Source: Soehngenia longivitae
Lineage (GTDB): Bacteria > Bacillota > Clostridia > Tissierellales > Tissierellaceae
Assembly: GCF_004684055.1 (NCBI RefSeq)
Contig: NZ_SRIB01000007.1
Location: forward strand, 1 to 64,000
Direction of reading: 5' to 3'
Length of the DNA stretch: 64,000 bases
Below are positions 8,126 through 17,888 of this stretch, piece after piece. The translations under genes and the position numbers were made by a program. The notes beneath the pieces were generated by a model. That model had not been told where the DNA came from, made no database searches, and saw only the letters and a list, made by a program, of their open reading frames with translations. How positions within the stretch are numbered: the first letter of the stretch is position 1; each line of letters begins with the position of its first letter.

Positions 8126-8907
8126 CAAAACATCTAAGTAGAATTTACACAGCGTTAATTTTTGTGTTTTTATATGCTCCCATAGTTGTTTTGATTATTT
8201 TCTCCTTCAATGATTCTAAATCTAGAGGAAATTGGAATGGATTTACAATAAAATGGTACATTGAATTATTCAAAAACAAAGAGATATTAAGATCTTTGTA
8301 TTATACATTAATCATAGCAATTACTTCATCATTGGTTTCAACAATAATGGGAACTTTTGCAGCTATTGGAATATATGACATGAAAGGATTTACGAAAAAA
8401 TTTGCTTTAAATCTAAACTATTTGCCAGTATTAAATCCTGACATTGTAACAGCTGTATCCTTTATGGTTTTGTTCAAAATGGCAAAGTTAGAACTAGGGA
8501 TAATTACAATTATATTAGCACATATAACATTCTGTACCCCATATGTAATACTATCAGTATTACCTAAATTAAAGCAAATGAATAAACATCTAGCAGAAGC
8601 TGCTCTTGACCTAGGTGCTACTCCTTTTTATGCAATAAGAAAAGTTATAATTCCTCAGATAATGCCAGGGATTGTAACAGGAGCTTTGTTAGCTTTTACT
8701 CTATCTATTGATGACTTTGTGATTAGCTTTTTTACCGCAGGAAAAGGAGTTTCAAACTTAAGCATAATGATTTACTCAATGGCTAGAAGAGGAATTAATC
8801 CAGTTATTAATGCGTTATCAACGCTTATGTTTTTAACACTAATGGGTTTATTATTAATTATTTATAAAAGAAGTGAAAAAGAGGAGGAAAAGGCAATTGA
8901 AAAATAA
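8119..8907 (+). CDS. potC: Spermidine/putrescine ABC transporter permease PotC
   Basis: A 262-residue permease with about six membrane helices and an EAA loop in EAALDLGATPFYAIRKVIIP. The motif IDDFVISFFTAGKG near the C-terminus is characteristic of PotC. It overlaps potB by 7 bp and potD by about 11 bp. The lysine/glutamate-rich C-terminal tail is generated by the region that also holds the potD ribosome binding site. Confidence 0.93.
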   Translation: MVTKHLSRIYTALIFVFLYAPIVVLIIFSFNDSKSRGNWNGFTIKWYIELFKNKEILRSLYYTLIIAITSSLVSTIMGTFAAIGIYDMKGFTKKFALNLNYLPVLNPDIVTAVSFMVLFKMAKLELGIITIILAHITFCTPYVILSVLPKLKQMNKHLAEAALDLGATPFYAIRKVIIPQIMPGIVTGALLAFTLSIDDFVISFFTAGKGVSNLSIMIYSMARRGINPVINALSTLMFLTLMGLLLIIYKRSEKEEEKAIEK

Positions 8908-9946
8908 ATGGATAAAAAGAATTTGTTTATTGCTACTTGGGGTACTATCTGTCAGTATAATATCTGGTTGCTCTGATGACAGACCCACTTTAAACATATA
9001 CAATTGGGGAGATTATATAGATCCAGAGGTTTTGAATATATTTGAAGAGGAATACAATGTTAGAGTAGTATATGATACTTTTGCTACTAATGAAGATTTA
9101 TATGTTAAAATCAAACAAGGTGGGAGTAGTTACGACGTTATATTCCCATCAGATTATATGATTGAAAGAATGATAAGAGAAGATCTAATACAGAAAATAG
9201 ATACTACTAAAATAGCAAATATAAACAATGTAGATGAAAAATTCATGAATTTAGATTATGATCCTAACAATCAATATTCTATACCATATATGTGGGGTAC
9301 TGTTGGAATAATATACAACAAAAATCTAGTCAATAGACCTTTGACAAAATGGGCTGATTTATGGGATGAAGAATTCAGTGGAGAGATAATAATGCTTAAT
9401 AGCCAAAGAGATACTCTAGCTGTGGCTTTGAAAAAGCTTCACTATTCAATGAATACCAGAAACATCAATGAGCTTGAAGAAGCTAAAAATGAATTAATTA
9501 AGCAACGACCTCTAGTCTATGCTTATCAAGGAGATGAAATAAAGGATTCAATTATCAGTGAGGAAGCTGCTATTGGAGTTGTATGGTCTGGAGATGCTGT
9601 TGCAATGATGAGAGAGAATCCAAACTTAGTATACGTTTTGCCTGAAGAAGGCACAAATCTGTGGTTTGATGCGATGGTTATACCAAAAGATGCCCAAAAT
9701 GTTGAGTTAGCACATAAATTTATCGATTTTATGCTTAGACCAGACATAGCTGCTAAAAATGCAGAATATATAGGATATTCTTCGCCTATACCTAAAGCAA
9801 TTGAATTACTCAGTGATGAATTAAAGAACAATAAAGTGGCATATCCTGACTTTAGTGAATTGGAAAACACTGAAATATTTAAAGACCCTTCGGACTTATT
9901 AAAAGAATATGATAGAATATGGACGGAGATTTTTAGCTCTATGTAA
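8897..9946 (+). CDS. potD: Spermidine/putrescine-binding lipoprotein PotD
   Basis: A 349-residue extracytoplasmic receptor that delivers polyamines to PotBC. A signal peptide with an ISGC lipobox predicts lipidation at C25. The mature protein opens with LNIYNWGDYIDPEVL, the hallmark of the PotD/PotF family. I prefer TTG at 8897, because GAGGAGG at 8881-8887 sits 9 nt upstream, whereas the in-frame ATG at 8873 has no good site and gives an extra KKRRKRQ head. The gene ends before a hairpin terminator, closing the operon. Confidence 0.93.
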   Translation: MKNKWIKRICLLLLGVLSVSIISGCSDDRPTLNIYNWGDYIDPEVLNIFEEEYNVRVVYDTFATNEDLYVKIKQGGSSYDVIFPSDYMIERMIREDLIQKIDTTKIANINNVDEKFMNLDYDPNNQYSIPYMWGTVGIIYNKNLVNRPLTKWADLWDEEFSGEIIMLNSQRDTLAVALKKLHYSMNTRNINELEEAKNELIKQRPLVYAYQGDEIKDSIISEEAAIGVVWSGDAVAMMRENPNLVYVLPEEGTNLWFDAMVIPKDAQNVELAHKFIDFMLRPDIAAKNAEYIGYSSPIPKAIELLSDELKNNKVAYPDFSELENTEIFKDPSDLLKEYDRIWTEIFSSM

Positions 9947-9956
9947 AGATTACATT

Positions 9957-10012
9957 AAATACTTCCTAAACAAAGGTTATATCAGATGACCTGCATTTAG
10001 GAAGTATTTTTA
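9957..10012 (+). terminator. Terminator after potD
   Basis: The 14-bp arms at 9957-9970 and 9996-10009 (AAATACTTCCTAAA and its complement) enclose a loop with a smaller AGGT/ACCT stem and are followed by a T run. Confidence 0.8.
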
Positions 10013-10064
10013 TGAGTATATTTGGGTATATAATAGAAAACTATTTACATGGGGGTGTGGGATT

Positions 10065-11693
10065 GTGGAAATAAAATTCTTTGGAGCTACAAAAATAGTG
10101 ACTGGTTCAAATATATTGATATCAACTGCTAAATATAAGTTGTTGTTAGATTGTGGGATGTTTCAAGGGAATAAAGAGATTGAAAACCTTAATTACTCAC
10201 CATTTCCTTATGATCCTAAACAGATAGATTATTTAATATTAACTCATGCTCATATAGATCATAGTGGTAGGATACCAAAATTAATTAATGAAGGGTTTAG
10301 AGGAAGAATAATTTCTACTAAACCAACTATGCAATTAAGTGAAATAATGCTAAAAGATAGTGCACATATACAGCAATCAGATATTGAATGGGAAAACAAT
10401 AGAAGGCGTAGAGCAGGGGAAGAATTGAAGAAACCGCTATACACGATAGAAGAAGCACAACATTCTATTTCTTATTTTAATGTATATAACTATGATCAAG
10501 AAATAAATCTAAATGATGATATAAAATTGACATTTAGAGATGCAGGACACATATTAGGATCAGCTATTGTTGAACTTTGGATTAGAGAATATAATAATAC
10601 CATAAAGATTGTATATACAGGCGATTTGGGAATGTCAAAAAGACCTATACTTAGAGATCCCGAATACATCAAAGAGGCAGATTATTTAATAATAGAATCA
10701 ACTTATGGGAATAGAATACATGAAAACTATTTTGATAGTATGAATGAATTGATTGAGATAATCGAAAATACAGCAAATAGAGGAGGAACTGTACTGATCC
10801 CATCTTTTGCTGTTGGTAGAACTCAGGAACTAATTTATCAACTTAATAAGTACTATGAGTATATAAATACTGAAGAATACAAAAAAATACCTATATATAT
10901 AGATAGTCCAATGGCAATAGAAGCAACCAAGGTATTTCAAGAAAATGCCATTTTCTTTGATGATGAGGCTAAAAAACTGATTTTATCAGGCGATAATCCT
11001 TTTGAATTTGAAAATTTAAGATATGTACAGAGTAAGGAAGAATCTATGAATTTAAATAAAGCCCAGTATCCTAAGGTCATTATTTCAGCAAGTGGTATGG
11101 CAAATGCAGGAAGAATAAGACACCACTTAAAACATAACTTGTGGAATTCACAAAACAGTTTAGTATTTGTTGGGTACCAGGCTGAAGGAACCTTAGGAAG
11201 ATTATTACTTGATGGTGTTAAAAAAGTTAAATTATTAGGCGAAGAAATAATCGTTGGGTTGGAAATATATAATTTACAAGGCTTTTCTGCCCATGCAGAT
11301 ATTCTCCATCTTAGGGATTGGCTATCTCATTTTGAGAAAAAGCCGAAAAAAGTTTTCGTAGTCCATGGAGAAGTTGATGCTGCAAATAGTTTGTCAAGAG
11401 AACTTCTATATGATTTTGGGATTGAATCTATTATACCAAATTTTGGGGACGGTTTTATAATAAAAGATGGTTTTACTTCTCAAATTAGTGATTTGGGAAT
11501 AAATATTTTGAATGAAAGAATAGATATTTTGAGCGAAATTAATGTGCTGGAAGATGAAATTAAGAATTTAAAATTTTTATTAGAAGAAGATAAAAATGAT
11601 AAAATATTAAGAAATAATTATGATATACTTAGAAATAAAGTGTCAGAAATAAGGAACGCTTTATTAGAAATTAATTTACTATTAGGAAAATAA
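10065..11693 (+). CDS. Metallo-beta-lactamase / beta-CASP family ribonuclease-like protein
   Basis: A 542-residue protein of the YSH1/CPSF73-like group (COG1236 type), predicted to be a zinc-dependent RNA nuclease. The metal-binding motif is THAHIDH (H61, H63, D65, H66), with further ligands in DAGHILGS and IVYTGDLG. The beta-CASP part spans roughly residues 180-420 and ends with GFSAHAD and FVVHGE. Residues about 480-542 form an acidic, leucine-rich predicted coiled coil not needed for the core. It is not RNase J, which has a different C-terminal layout and length. The start is GTG at 10065 after GGGGGTG. It probably shares a transcript with lplA and mltG. Confidence 0.85.
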   Translation: MEIKFFGATKIVTGSNILISTAKYKLLLDCGMFQGNKEIENLNYSPFPYDPKQIDYLILTHAHIDHSGRIPKLINEGFRGRIISTKPTMQLSEIMLKDSAHIQQSDIEWENNRRRRAGEELKKPLYTIEEAQHSISYFNVYNYDQEINLNDDIKLTFRDAGHILGSAIVELWIREYNNTIKIVYTGDLGMSKRPILRDPEYIKEADYLIIESTYGNRIHENYFDSMNELIEIIENTANRGGTVLIPSFAVGRTQELIYQLNKYYEYINTEEYKKIPIYIDSPMAIEATKVFQENAIFFDDEAKKLILSGDNPFEFENLRYVQSKEESMNLNKAQYPKVIISASGMANAGRIRHHLKHNLWNSQNSLVFVGYQAEGTLGRLLLDGVKKVKLLGEEIIVGLEIYNLQGFSAHADILHLRDWLSHFEKKPKKVFVVHGEVDAANSLSRELLYDFGIESIIPNFGDGFIIKDGFTSQISDLGINILNERIDILSEINVLEDEIKNLKFLLEEDKNDKILRNNYDILRNKVSEIRNALLEINLLLGK

Positions 11694-11702
11694 GGAGGAA
11701 AT

Positions 11703-12704
11703 ATGAAATTTGTAACGAATCTTTCAAACAATCCATATTATAATTTAGCTTTTGAGGAGTATTTATTTAAGAATTTACCAGATGATGAGGAATATGTTTT
11801 TTTGTGGATAAATAGTCCAGCAATTATTGTTGGGAAAAACCAAAACACAATTGAAGAAATAAATCAACAGTTTGTTAATGACAAAGACATTAAAGTGGTT
11901 AGGAGAGTTACAGGAGGTGGTGCAGTATATCATGATTTTGGAAATTTGAATTTTTCAATAATAAAAAATATAGAAGGCAAAGAGAAAATAGATTTTTCTG
12001 TAATTAACATACCTATTTTAAAAGCTTTAGAGAAATTTGGTATAAACGCAGAACTATCAGGCAGGAATGACCTCACAGTAGATGGAAAGAAAATATCGGG
12101 AATTGCTCAATCATTGCACAAGAGAAAAGTATTAAACCATGGAACAATACTTTATGACACTGATTTGAGTGTTTTATCCCAAGCTTTAAATGTCAAACAA
12201 GATAAAATAGAGTCAAAAGGAGTAAAATCTGTCAAATCAAGAGTCACTAACATCAGACCTTATATGAAAGAAGACATTGATATCATTGAATTCAAAGAAA
12301 TATTATTAAAGTATATTTTTGAATATCTTGATCAGCCTTTAGAAGAATATAAACTTTCAGATGAACACTTAGAGAATATAGATAAACTGTGTAAGACTAA
12401 GTATAACACTTGGGAATGGAATTATGGGCAGTCACCAGATTTTAACTGGAAAAATTATAAGAGATTTCCTTCTGGTTCAATAGACGTTAGACTAGAAATA
12501 AAATCTGGAATAATTGATAATATTAAAATATATGGTGATTTTTTTGGGACAAAAGATGTTTCAGAATTAGAAGAATTACTAAAAAATACAAAATATGAAA
12601 AAAATGAAATCCTTAATAAGATATCAAAAATTGATATTGTTAATTATCTTGGAAATATAACTCAAGATGACTTTTTGGAACTATTATTCAGTTATGAGGA
12701 GTGA
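11703..12704 (+). CDS. lplA: Lipoate-protein ligase A
   Basis: A 333-residue ligase that activates free lipoate with ATP and transfers it to lipoyl domains such as GcvH or 2-oxoacid dehydrogenases. The lipoate site is visible in VRRVTGGGAVYHDFGNLNFS, and the conserved lysine in DGKKISGIAQ. The C-terminal accessory domain is present (about 250-333), which marks a full LplA rather than an LplM/LipL-type transferase. AGGAGG lies just before the ATG. No lipoylated protein is encoded in the window. Confidence 0.92.
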   Translation: MKFVTNLSNNPYYNLAFEEYLFKNLPDDEEYVFLWINSPAIIVGKNQNTIEEINQQFVNDKDIKVVRRVTGGGAVYHDFGNLNFSIIKNIEGKEKIDFSVINIPILKALEKFGINAELSGRNDLTVDGKKISGIAQSLHKRKVLNHGTILYDTDLSVLSQALNVKQDKIESKGVKSVKSRVTNIRPYMKEDIDIIEFKEILLKYIFEYLDQPLEEYKLSDEHLENIDKLCKTKYNTWEWNYGQSPDFNWKNYKRFPSGSIDVRLEIKSGIIDNIKIYGDFFGTKDVSELEELLKNTKYEKNEILNKISKIDIVNYLGNITQDDFLELLFSYEE

Positions 12705-12706
12705 AT

Positions 12707-13711
12707 ATGAGAAAAAGCATATTAATATTAATTTTAATCGCGTTTATTATATTAATTAGTATTATAACCCTACCGAGATATTTATCAAATACGATTAATA
12801 ATGAAGAAGTAATAATAGTAGTCGAGCAAGGTGATAATCTTAGAGACATAGCAAATAAATTATATGAATTAAAAGCTATTAGGAGTAAAAATTATTTTTA
12901 CTACAAGGGAAAATCATTTGGGAAAGATATAAAAACCGGAGAGTATAAAGTGGCTCCGAATACGTCATTTGAGGATATTTATAAAATGTTAACTATAGGT
13001 AATGAGAGTGATACCATAAAAGTAACTTTCCCTGAGGGCTTTACATTATATCAGTTTGCTACAAAACTAGAAGATAATGAATTGGTGGATAAAGATGAAT
13101 TTATAGCTGCAACTGAAAACTATTTTGATGAGAATCTATCTGACAAAGTCGATAATAAAGATATGTATTTTAGTTTGGAAGGCTATCTTTTCCCTGATAC
13201 TTATTTTTTTAGTAAAAATCAGGATGAAGCAGATATTGTTGCACTATTGGTGCGAACTTTAAATGATAAGTGGACGCAAGAAATGGAAGATCAACTAATA
13301 AAAATGAATAGAACTAAACATGAGATATTGACTATAGCATCTTTAATTGAAAGAGAAGCATATAATGATGATGAGAGAGCGACTATAGCTGGAGTTATTT
13401 ACAATAGACTTGAGGTAGGAATGCCTCTTCAAATTGATGCATCTGTGATATATGGAAAAGGTAAAGGTAAAGAGCACTTAAGCGTACTCACTAAAAATGA
13501 TTTAATTGAACCAAATCCATATAATACTTATGTAAACAAAGAGCTTCCACCTGGGCCAATTGCTTCTCCTAGTTTAAATTCTATTATTGCAGCGCTTTAT
13601 CCAGAAGAACATGATTATTTTTATTATGTAATGGGAGAAAACGGGCATGTGTTTGCAAAAACTTATGAAGAACACCTGAAAAATGTAGAAAATTATAGAA
13701 ACATGAAATAA
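12707..13711 (+). CDS. mltG: Endolytic murein transglycosylase MltG (YceG-like)
   Basis: A 334-residue membrane-anchored enzyme that cuts nascent glycan strands and so sets peptidoglycan chain length. A single N-terminal membrane helix (about residues 4-22) precedes a LysM-like segment. The catalytic core has SLIERE with probable catalytic E215, then AGVIYNRL, MPLQIDASVIYG and the signature PYNTYVNKELPPGPIASPS. The ATG at 12707, not the overlapping GTG at 12701, is favoured because GAGGAG at 12696-12701 is then correctly spaced. It follows lplA by 2 bp and is ended by a terminator. Confidence 0.94.
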   Translation: MRKSILILILIAFIILISIITLPRYLSNTINNEEVIIVVEQGDNLRDIANKLYELKAIRSKNYFYYKGKSFGKDIKTGEYKVAPNTSFEDIYKMLTIGNESDTIKVTFPEGFTLYQFATKLEDNELVDKDEFIAATENYFDENLSDKVDNKDMYFSLEGYLFPDTYFFSKNQDEADIVALLVRTLNDKWTQEMEDQLIKMNRTKHEILTIASLIEREAYNDDERATIAGVIYNRLEVGMPLQIDASVIYGKGKGKEHLSVLTKNDLIEPNPYNTYVNKELPPGPIASPSLNSIIAALYPEEHDYFYYVMGENGHVFAKTYEEHLKNVENYRNMK

Positions 13712-13764
13712 AAAAATAACCCACGGTCATAAACCACAATTGGTAAATGAGAGTGGGTTTTTTT
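13710..13764. terminator. Terminator between mltG and tRNA-Leu(CAA)
   Basis: AAAAAAATAACCCAC (13710-13724) pairs with GTGGGTTTTTTT (13753-13764) around a 28-nt loop. A-rich and T-rich flanks allow use in both directions by the converging mltG and tRNA genes. Confidence 0.75.
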
Positions 13765-13850
13765 GGTGCCGAAGGCGGGAGTCGAACCCGCACGGTGTTG
13801 CCACCGCTGGATTTTGAGTCCAGTACGTCTGCCAATTCCATCACTTCGGC
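13764..13850 (-). tRNA. tRNA-Leu (CAA)
   Basis: On the minus strand, acceptor GCCGAAG/CTTCGGC closes a class II tRNA with the anticodon loop CTCAAAA, giving CAA, and an encoded CCA. It stands alone and has its own promoter at 13869-13897. Confidence 0.95.
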
Positions 13851-13868
13851 ATGTTTAGCACAAAATTA

Positions 13869-13897
13869 ATAATAGCACATACTAAAATAAAAATCAA
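13869..13897 (-). promoter_or_regulatory. Promoter of tRNA-Leu (CAA)
   Basis: On the minus strand, TTGATT (13892-13897) and TATTAT (13869-13874) are spaced by 17 bp, with an extended TGC before the -10. The tRNA 5' end begins 18 bp downstream. Confidence 0.65.
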
Positions 13898-13992
13898 CTA
13901 ATATTTTTTTACATCTCATTGGTTTGATATATTGTTTACCTCCATGTATAAATAATGATATACTATAATTATTTGAAAGAGGAGTGATATTG

Positions 13993-16653
13993 ATGCAAGC
14001 GAAAACATTAATGGTGATTGATGGTAGCTCATTAGTTCATAGAGCATTCTATGCATTACCTCTATTAAGCAACAAGAGTGGAGTTTATACTAATGGAGTT
14101 TACGGATTTTTAACTATGCTCTATAAAGTATTAGATCATTACAAACCTGATTATATATGTGTTGCGTTTGATAGAAAAGGAAAAACATTCAGGCATGAAG
14201 CATACGAAAGCTATAAAGGAACGAGAGATAAGACTCCAAATGAGCTTTCAATGCAATTTCCTATATTGAAAGAAATATTGAAGAATATGGGGATAAAGAC
14301 AATTGACCTAGATATGTACGAAGCTGATGACATTGCAGGGACATTGGCAGAAAAAGCTGAGGATAAAGGACTAAATGTATATTTAGTGACAGGTGATAGA
14401 GATTATCTGCAACTTGCTACTGATAAAATTAAAATTATTATGACAAAAAAAGGGATTACAGAAATTGAAGAATATGACAGAAAGAGAATTAATGAAGAAT
14501 ATGGAATTGAACCTAAACAATTTATAGAAGTAAAAGCATTAATGGGTGATAAGTCAGATAACATACCAGGAATTGACGGAATAGGTGAGAAAACTGCCTT
14601 AAAACTGGTACAGCAGTATGGTAGTATAGAAAATGTATTTAATAATATTAACGAGATTAAAGGTAAACTCAGAGAAAAGCTATCAGAGGGTAAAAATATA
14701 GCTATTGTTAGCAGAAGACTTTCTGAGATAATAACACAAGTACCACTTGACTTTGAAATAGAAGATTTGACATTTGGCAAACAAAACACTACGGAACTTA
14801 AAAATTTATTTGAAGATCTAGAATTTAAGAGTTTATTGAATAAACTAGATAGCGGATTTGAGGAAACAAAGCCAATAGAGATATTTCAAATAAATGAAAT
14901 TAAAAATGATAATGAATTTAATTACTTAATCAATAGAATAAATGAAGCAAAAGAAATCACATTTAAATTTGTTGTAGACGATTATTTACATGATAATGTC
15001 ATTGGTTTAGGAATAAAAGTTAAAGGAGAAAATGCGTCTTACATTGATTTTACGACTATTGAATCAGAAAGAGCAAAAGCATTAAAGGACATATTTAATA
15101 ATAAAGATATAATAAAAAACAGCTGGGATTGCAAATCTGATATTGTTAGCATGTTCAAAAAAGGTTGGGATATTTTTGGCTTAGAGTTCGATTCAGCAAT
15201 AGCTCAGTATCTGATAAATCCAGATCAAATTGATTATGCTATTGATAAGATTGCTAAAGAATATCTTGAAATCAATGGTAATAATATTGATGATTTATTG
15301 GGTAAAGGAAAGTCAAAAAAGAATTTCAAGGAAATAGAGAAAAAGGAAATAATGGAATACATAGCTTTTGCATTAAATACTGTTGAGCTATCAAAACCTA
15401 AAATGATGGAAATAATTGAGCAAAGGCAGATGGAAGAACTTTTTTTAAATGTTGAAATTCCTTTAGTAGAAGTTCTTGCCAGCATGGAATATTTTGGGAT
15501 TTTAGTGAATGAGAAAGAACTTGAAGATATTGGAAAGAGCTTTGACGTCGAGGTTGATAATTTGATTAATGACATATATCAATTGGCAGGAGAAGAATTC
15601 AATATAAATTCGCCAAAACAATTGGGATATATACTATTTGAAAAATTGAAATTACCAACAATAAAAAAAATAAAAACTGGTTATTCCACTGACATTGAAG
15701 TTCTTGAGGAGCTCAAAGATGTTCATCCAATAGCAGAAAAGTTAATAAGATATCGCCAAATAATTAAATTAAAATCAACTTATATTGAAGGCTTGAAGCA
15801 GATGATAAACAAAAACACTGGAAGAATTAATTCAAAGTTTAATCAAACTGTTACAAGTACTGGTAGGATCTCAAGCACTGAACCAAATTTACAAAATATA
15901 CCTATACGATCAGAAGATGGTAAAAAGATTAGAAGAGCATTCGTTGCTCAACAACCAGACTATATATTTTTAGATGCAGACTATTCACAAATAGAACTTA
16001 GAATTTTGGCACATCTGTCTGATGATGAAAAGATGATAGAAGCATTTATAAATGATGAGGATATCCATATAAAAACTGCTAGTGAAATATTTGGGGTGGA
16101 GTTAAGTGATGTAACTCCTGAATTAAGAGCAAAAGCAAAAACAATAAATTTTAGTATAATATATGGGATATCTGATTACAGTTTATCTAAGGATTTAGAA
16201 ATAAGCAGAAAAGAAGCACGTAAATATATAGATGAGTATTTTGAAAACTATAGTGGTGTAAAGCGATACATGGAGAACTCAATAAGTAAAGCAAAAGAGC
16301 AAGGATATGTAGAAACAATATTAAATAGAAGACGATACATTCCTGATATAAACTCAAATAATTATAACATAAGATCTTTTGGAGAGAGAGTTGCTATGAA
16401 TATGCCTATACAGGGAAGTGCAGCAGATATTATAAAAATGGCAATGGTTGAAATTTACAAAGACTTAAAACAAAAAAATCTGAAGTCTCATTTAGTTTTA
16501 ACAATACATGATGAATTGATTATTGAAACATATATTAAAGAAAAGGAATATATTAAGAGTTTGATGAAAGAAAAAATGGAAAATGTGGTAAAGCTAAAAG
16601 TTCCATTAAAGGTTGAAATTGCAGAAGGAGTAAGTTGGTATGATACGAAATAG
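13993..16653 (+). CDS. polA: DNA polymerase I
   Basis: An 886-residue replication and repair polymerase. The N-terminal 290 residues are the 5'-3' flap exonuclease (VIDGSSLVHRAF, DRDYLQL, GDKSDNIPGI). The middle region has the 3'-5' exonuclease fold but lacks its D-x-E and other metal ligands (FKFVVDD in place of a canonical DTET), so proofreading is probably absent, as in Bacillus enzymes. The polymerase domain shows motif A (DADYSQIELRILAH), motif B (RAKAKTINFSIIYG) and motif C (TIHDELI). ATG at 13993 is chosen over an upstream GTG because GAGGAGTG lies at 13979-13986. TATAAT at 13964-13969 may be its -10. coaE overlaps its end. Confidence 0.96.
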   Translation: MQAKTLMVIDGSSLVHRAFYALPLLSNKSGVYTNGVYGFLTMLYKVLDHYKPDYICVAFDRKGKTFRHEAYESYKGTRDKTPNELSMQFPILKEILKNMGIKTIDLDMYEADDIAGTLAEKAEDKGLNVYLVTGDRDYLQLATDKIKIIMTKKGITEIEEYDRKRINEEYGIEPKQFIEVKALMGDKSDNIPGIDGIGEKTALKLVQQYGSIENVFNNINEIKGKLREKLSEGKNIAIVSRRLSEIITQVPLDFEIEDLTFGKQNTTELKNLFEDLEFKSLLNKLDSGFEETKPIEIFQINEIKNDNEFNYLINRINEAKEITFKFVVDDYLHDNVIGLGIKVKGENASYIDFTTIESERAKALKDIFNNKDIIKNSWDCKSDIVSMFKKGWDIFGLEFDSAIAQYLINPDQIDYAIDKIAKEYLEINGNNIDDLLGKGKSKKNFKEIEKKEIMEYIAFALNTVELSKPKMMEIIEQRQMEELFLNVEIPLVEVLASMEYFGILVNEKELEDIGKSFDVEVDNLINDIYQLAGEEFNINSPKQLGYILFEKLKLPTIKKIKTGYSTDIEVLEELKDVHPIAEKLIRYRQIIKLKSTYIEGLKQMINKNTGRINSKFNQTVTSTGRISSTEPNLQNIPIRSEDGKKIRRAFVAQQPDYIFLDADYSQIELRILAHLSDDEKMIEAFINDEDIHIKTASEIFGVELSDVTPELRAKAKTINFSIIYGISDYSLSKDLEISRKEARKYIDEYFENYSGVKRYMENSISKAKEQGYVETILNRRRYIPDINSNNYNIRSFGERVAMNMPIQGSAADIIKMAMVEIYKDLKQKNLKSHLVLTIHDELIIETYIKEKEYIKSLMKEKMENVVKLKVPLKVEIAEGVSWYDTK

Positions 16654-17263
16654 AGCTAAAATAATTGGAATAACTGGGGGTATAGCCACTGGGAAATCCA
16701 CTGTAGTAGAAATCATAAAATCTAAAGGTTATTTTGTTGTAGATGCAGACGAAATTGCTAAAGATGTAGTAATAAAAGGGTCATTAGGATTAGAAAAGAT
16801 TAAAGAAAAATTTGGATGTGATATCTTACTAGAAAATGGAGAATTAAACAGAGAAAAATTGGCAGAAATTATATTCAACAATAAAGATAAGAGGGAAGAG
16901 TTAAATGAAATTTTGCATCCAGTAATTATTGAAAATATAATGCGGGTAGTTGATAAGCATATTTTGCATGAAGAAGTTATATTCATAGACATACCCCTTC
17001 TGTTTGAAACCAGAGAGAGGCTTATTGAACAAGGACTTATATTTGATCAAATATGGCTTGTGTATTGTGAAGAACAAACTCAAGTAGATAGGCTTATGAA
17101 AAGAGATAAAATAAGTTACACTTATGCTTTGAATAAAATTAAATCACAATTGGATTTAAATTACAAAAAAGATAATAGCGATGTTATTATATATAATAAT
17201 GGTAGTTTAAAACAATTAGAAGAGACTGTTGAAGTTTTATTAAGGGATTTAAATCGTGATTAG
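16640..17263 (+). CDS. coaE: Dephospho-CoA kinase
   Basis: A 207-residue kinase for the last step of coenzyme A synthesis. The P-loop GITGGIATGKST occupies residues 10-21. The segment VDADEIAKDVV and the lid motif RLMKRDK are typical of CoaE. The ATG lies inside the end of polA (14-bp overlap), downstream of GAAGGAG, so the pair is translationally coupled; polA-coaE linkage is common in Firmicutes. Confidence 0.94.
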   Translation: MIRNRAKIIGITGGIATGKSTVVEIIKSKGYFVVDADEIAKDVVIKGSLGLEKIKEKFGCDILLENGELNREKLAEIIFNNKDKREELNEILHPVIIENIMRVVDKHILHEEVIFIDIPLLFETRERLIEQGLIFDQIWLVYCEEQTQVDRLMKRDKISYTYALNKIKSQLDLNYKKDNSDVIIYNNGSLKQLEETVEVLLRDLNRD

Positions 17264-17888
17264 AATGAGGAAAATTATTAAAATATTAACCATATTTATT
17301 ATTTTAGTATTTTTAATTAATAGCGTTATATCGATAGTTTATCCAATTAAATATAAAGACATTGTTTACAAGTATTCAAAAGAATATGGTCAAGATCCTT
17401 TTTTGGTATTTTCAATAATTAAAGCTGAAAGCAATTTTAATCAAAACGCAATTTCTTCAAAAAATGCTAGAGGGTTAATGCAAATTAGTGAAGTAACAGC
17501 AAGATGGGCTGTGGATGAATTGAATATTGAAAATTTTAAATTAGATGATTTATATGATGCTGATTTAAATATCAAGATCGGTACTTGGTATATAAGTAAA
17601 CTAATTGGTCAGTTTGAAAACCTAGAAGTCGCTTTAGCAGCATATAATGCTGGAAGTGGAAATGTAACAAATTGGCTAAATGATGTGGAATATAGTAACG
17701 ATTCTACTTCTTTATATAAAATTCCTTTTAAAGAGACTGAGAACTACGTTAATAAAGTATTAAATAGTTTAAAAATTTATACCTTTTTATATGACGAACA
17801 AATATTTATTGAGGATAGTTCTGCATTTGAAATTGTATCAGATAAAATTCATTCTTTTATTTTAGATTTAAGAAAGGAGGCTGATTAA
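17256..17888 (+). CDS. Membrane-anchored lytic transglycosylase (SLT domain)
   Basis: A 210-residue protein with an N-terminal membrane helix (residues 8-28) and a Slt70-like lysozyme-fold domain. The catalytic glutamate is E58 in IIKAESNF, followed by the family motifs ARGLMQISEVTA and VALAAYNAGSGNV. It is predicted to cleave glycan strands outside the membrane with 1,6-anhydro product formation. GTG at 17256 is preferred because GGGA sits 8 nt upstream, but ATG at 17265 is possible. It overlaps coaE by 8 bp and is followed directly by a peptide-binding lipoprotein gene. Confidence 0.88.
   Translation: MIRMRKIIKILTIFIILVFLINSVISIVYPIKYKDIVYKYSKEYGQDPFLVFSIIKAESNFNQNAISSKNARGLMQISEVTARWAVDELNIENFKLDDLYDADLNIKIGTWYISKLIGQFENLEVALAAYNAGSGNVTNWLNDVEYSNDSTSLYKIPFKETENYVNKVLNSLKIYTFLYDEQIFIEDSSAFEIVSDKIHSFILDLRKEAD

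Noticed and set aside
9526-9870. 114-residue minus-strand open frame inside potD
   Set aside because: It is antisense to a well-conserved coding region with no start context.
13584-13844. Minus-strand open frame beginning MMELADVLDSKSSGG
   Set aside because: This is the translation of tRNA-Leu(CAA), a common misannotation, continued into the mltG terminator.
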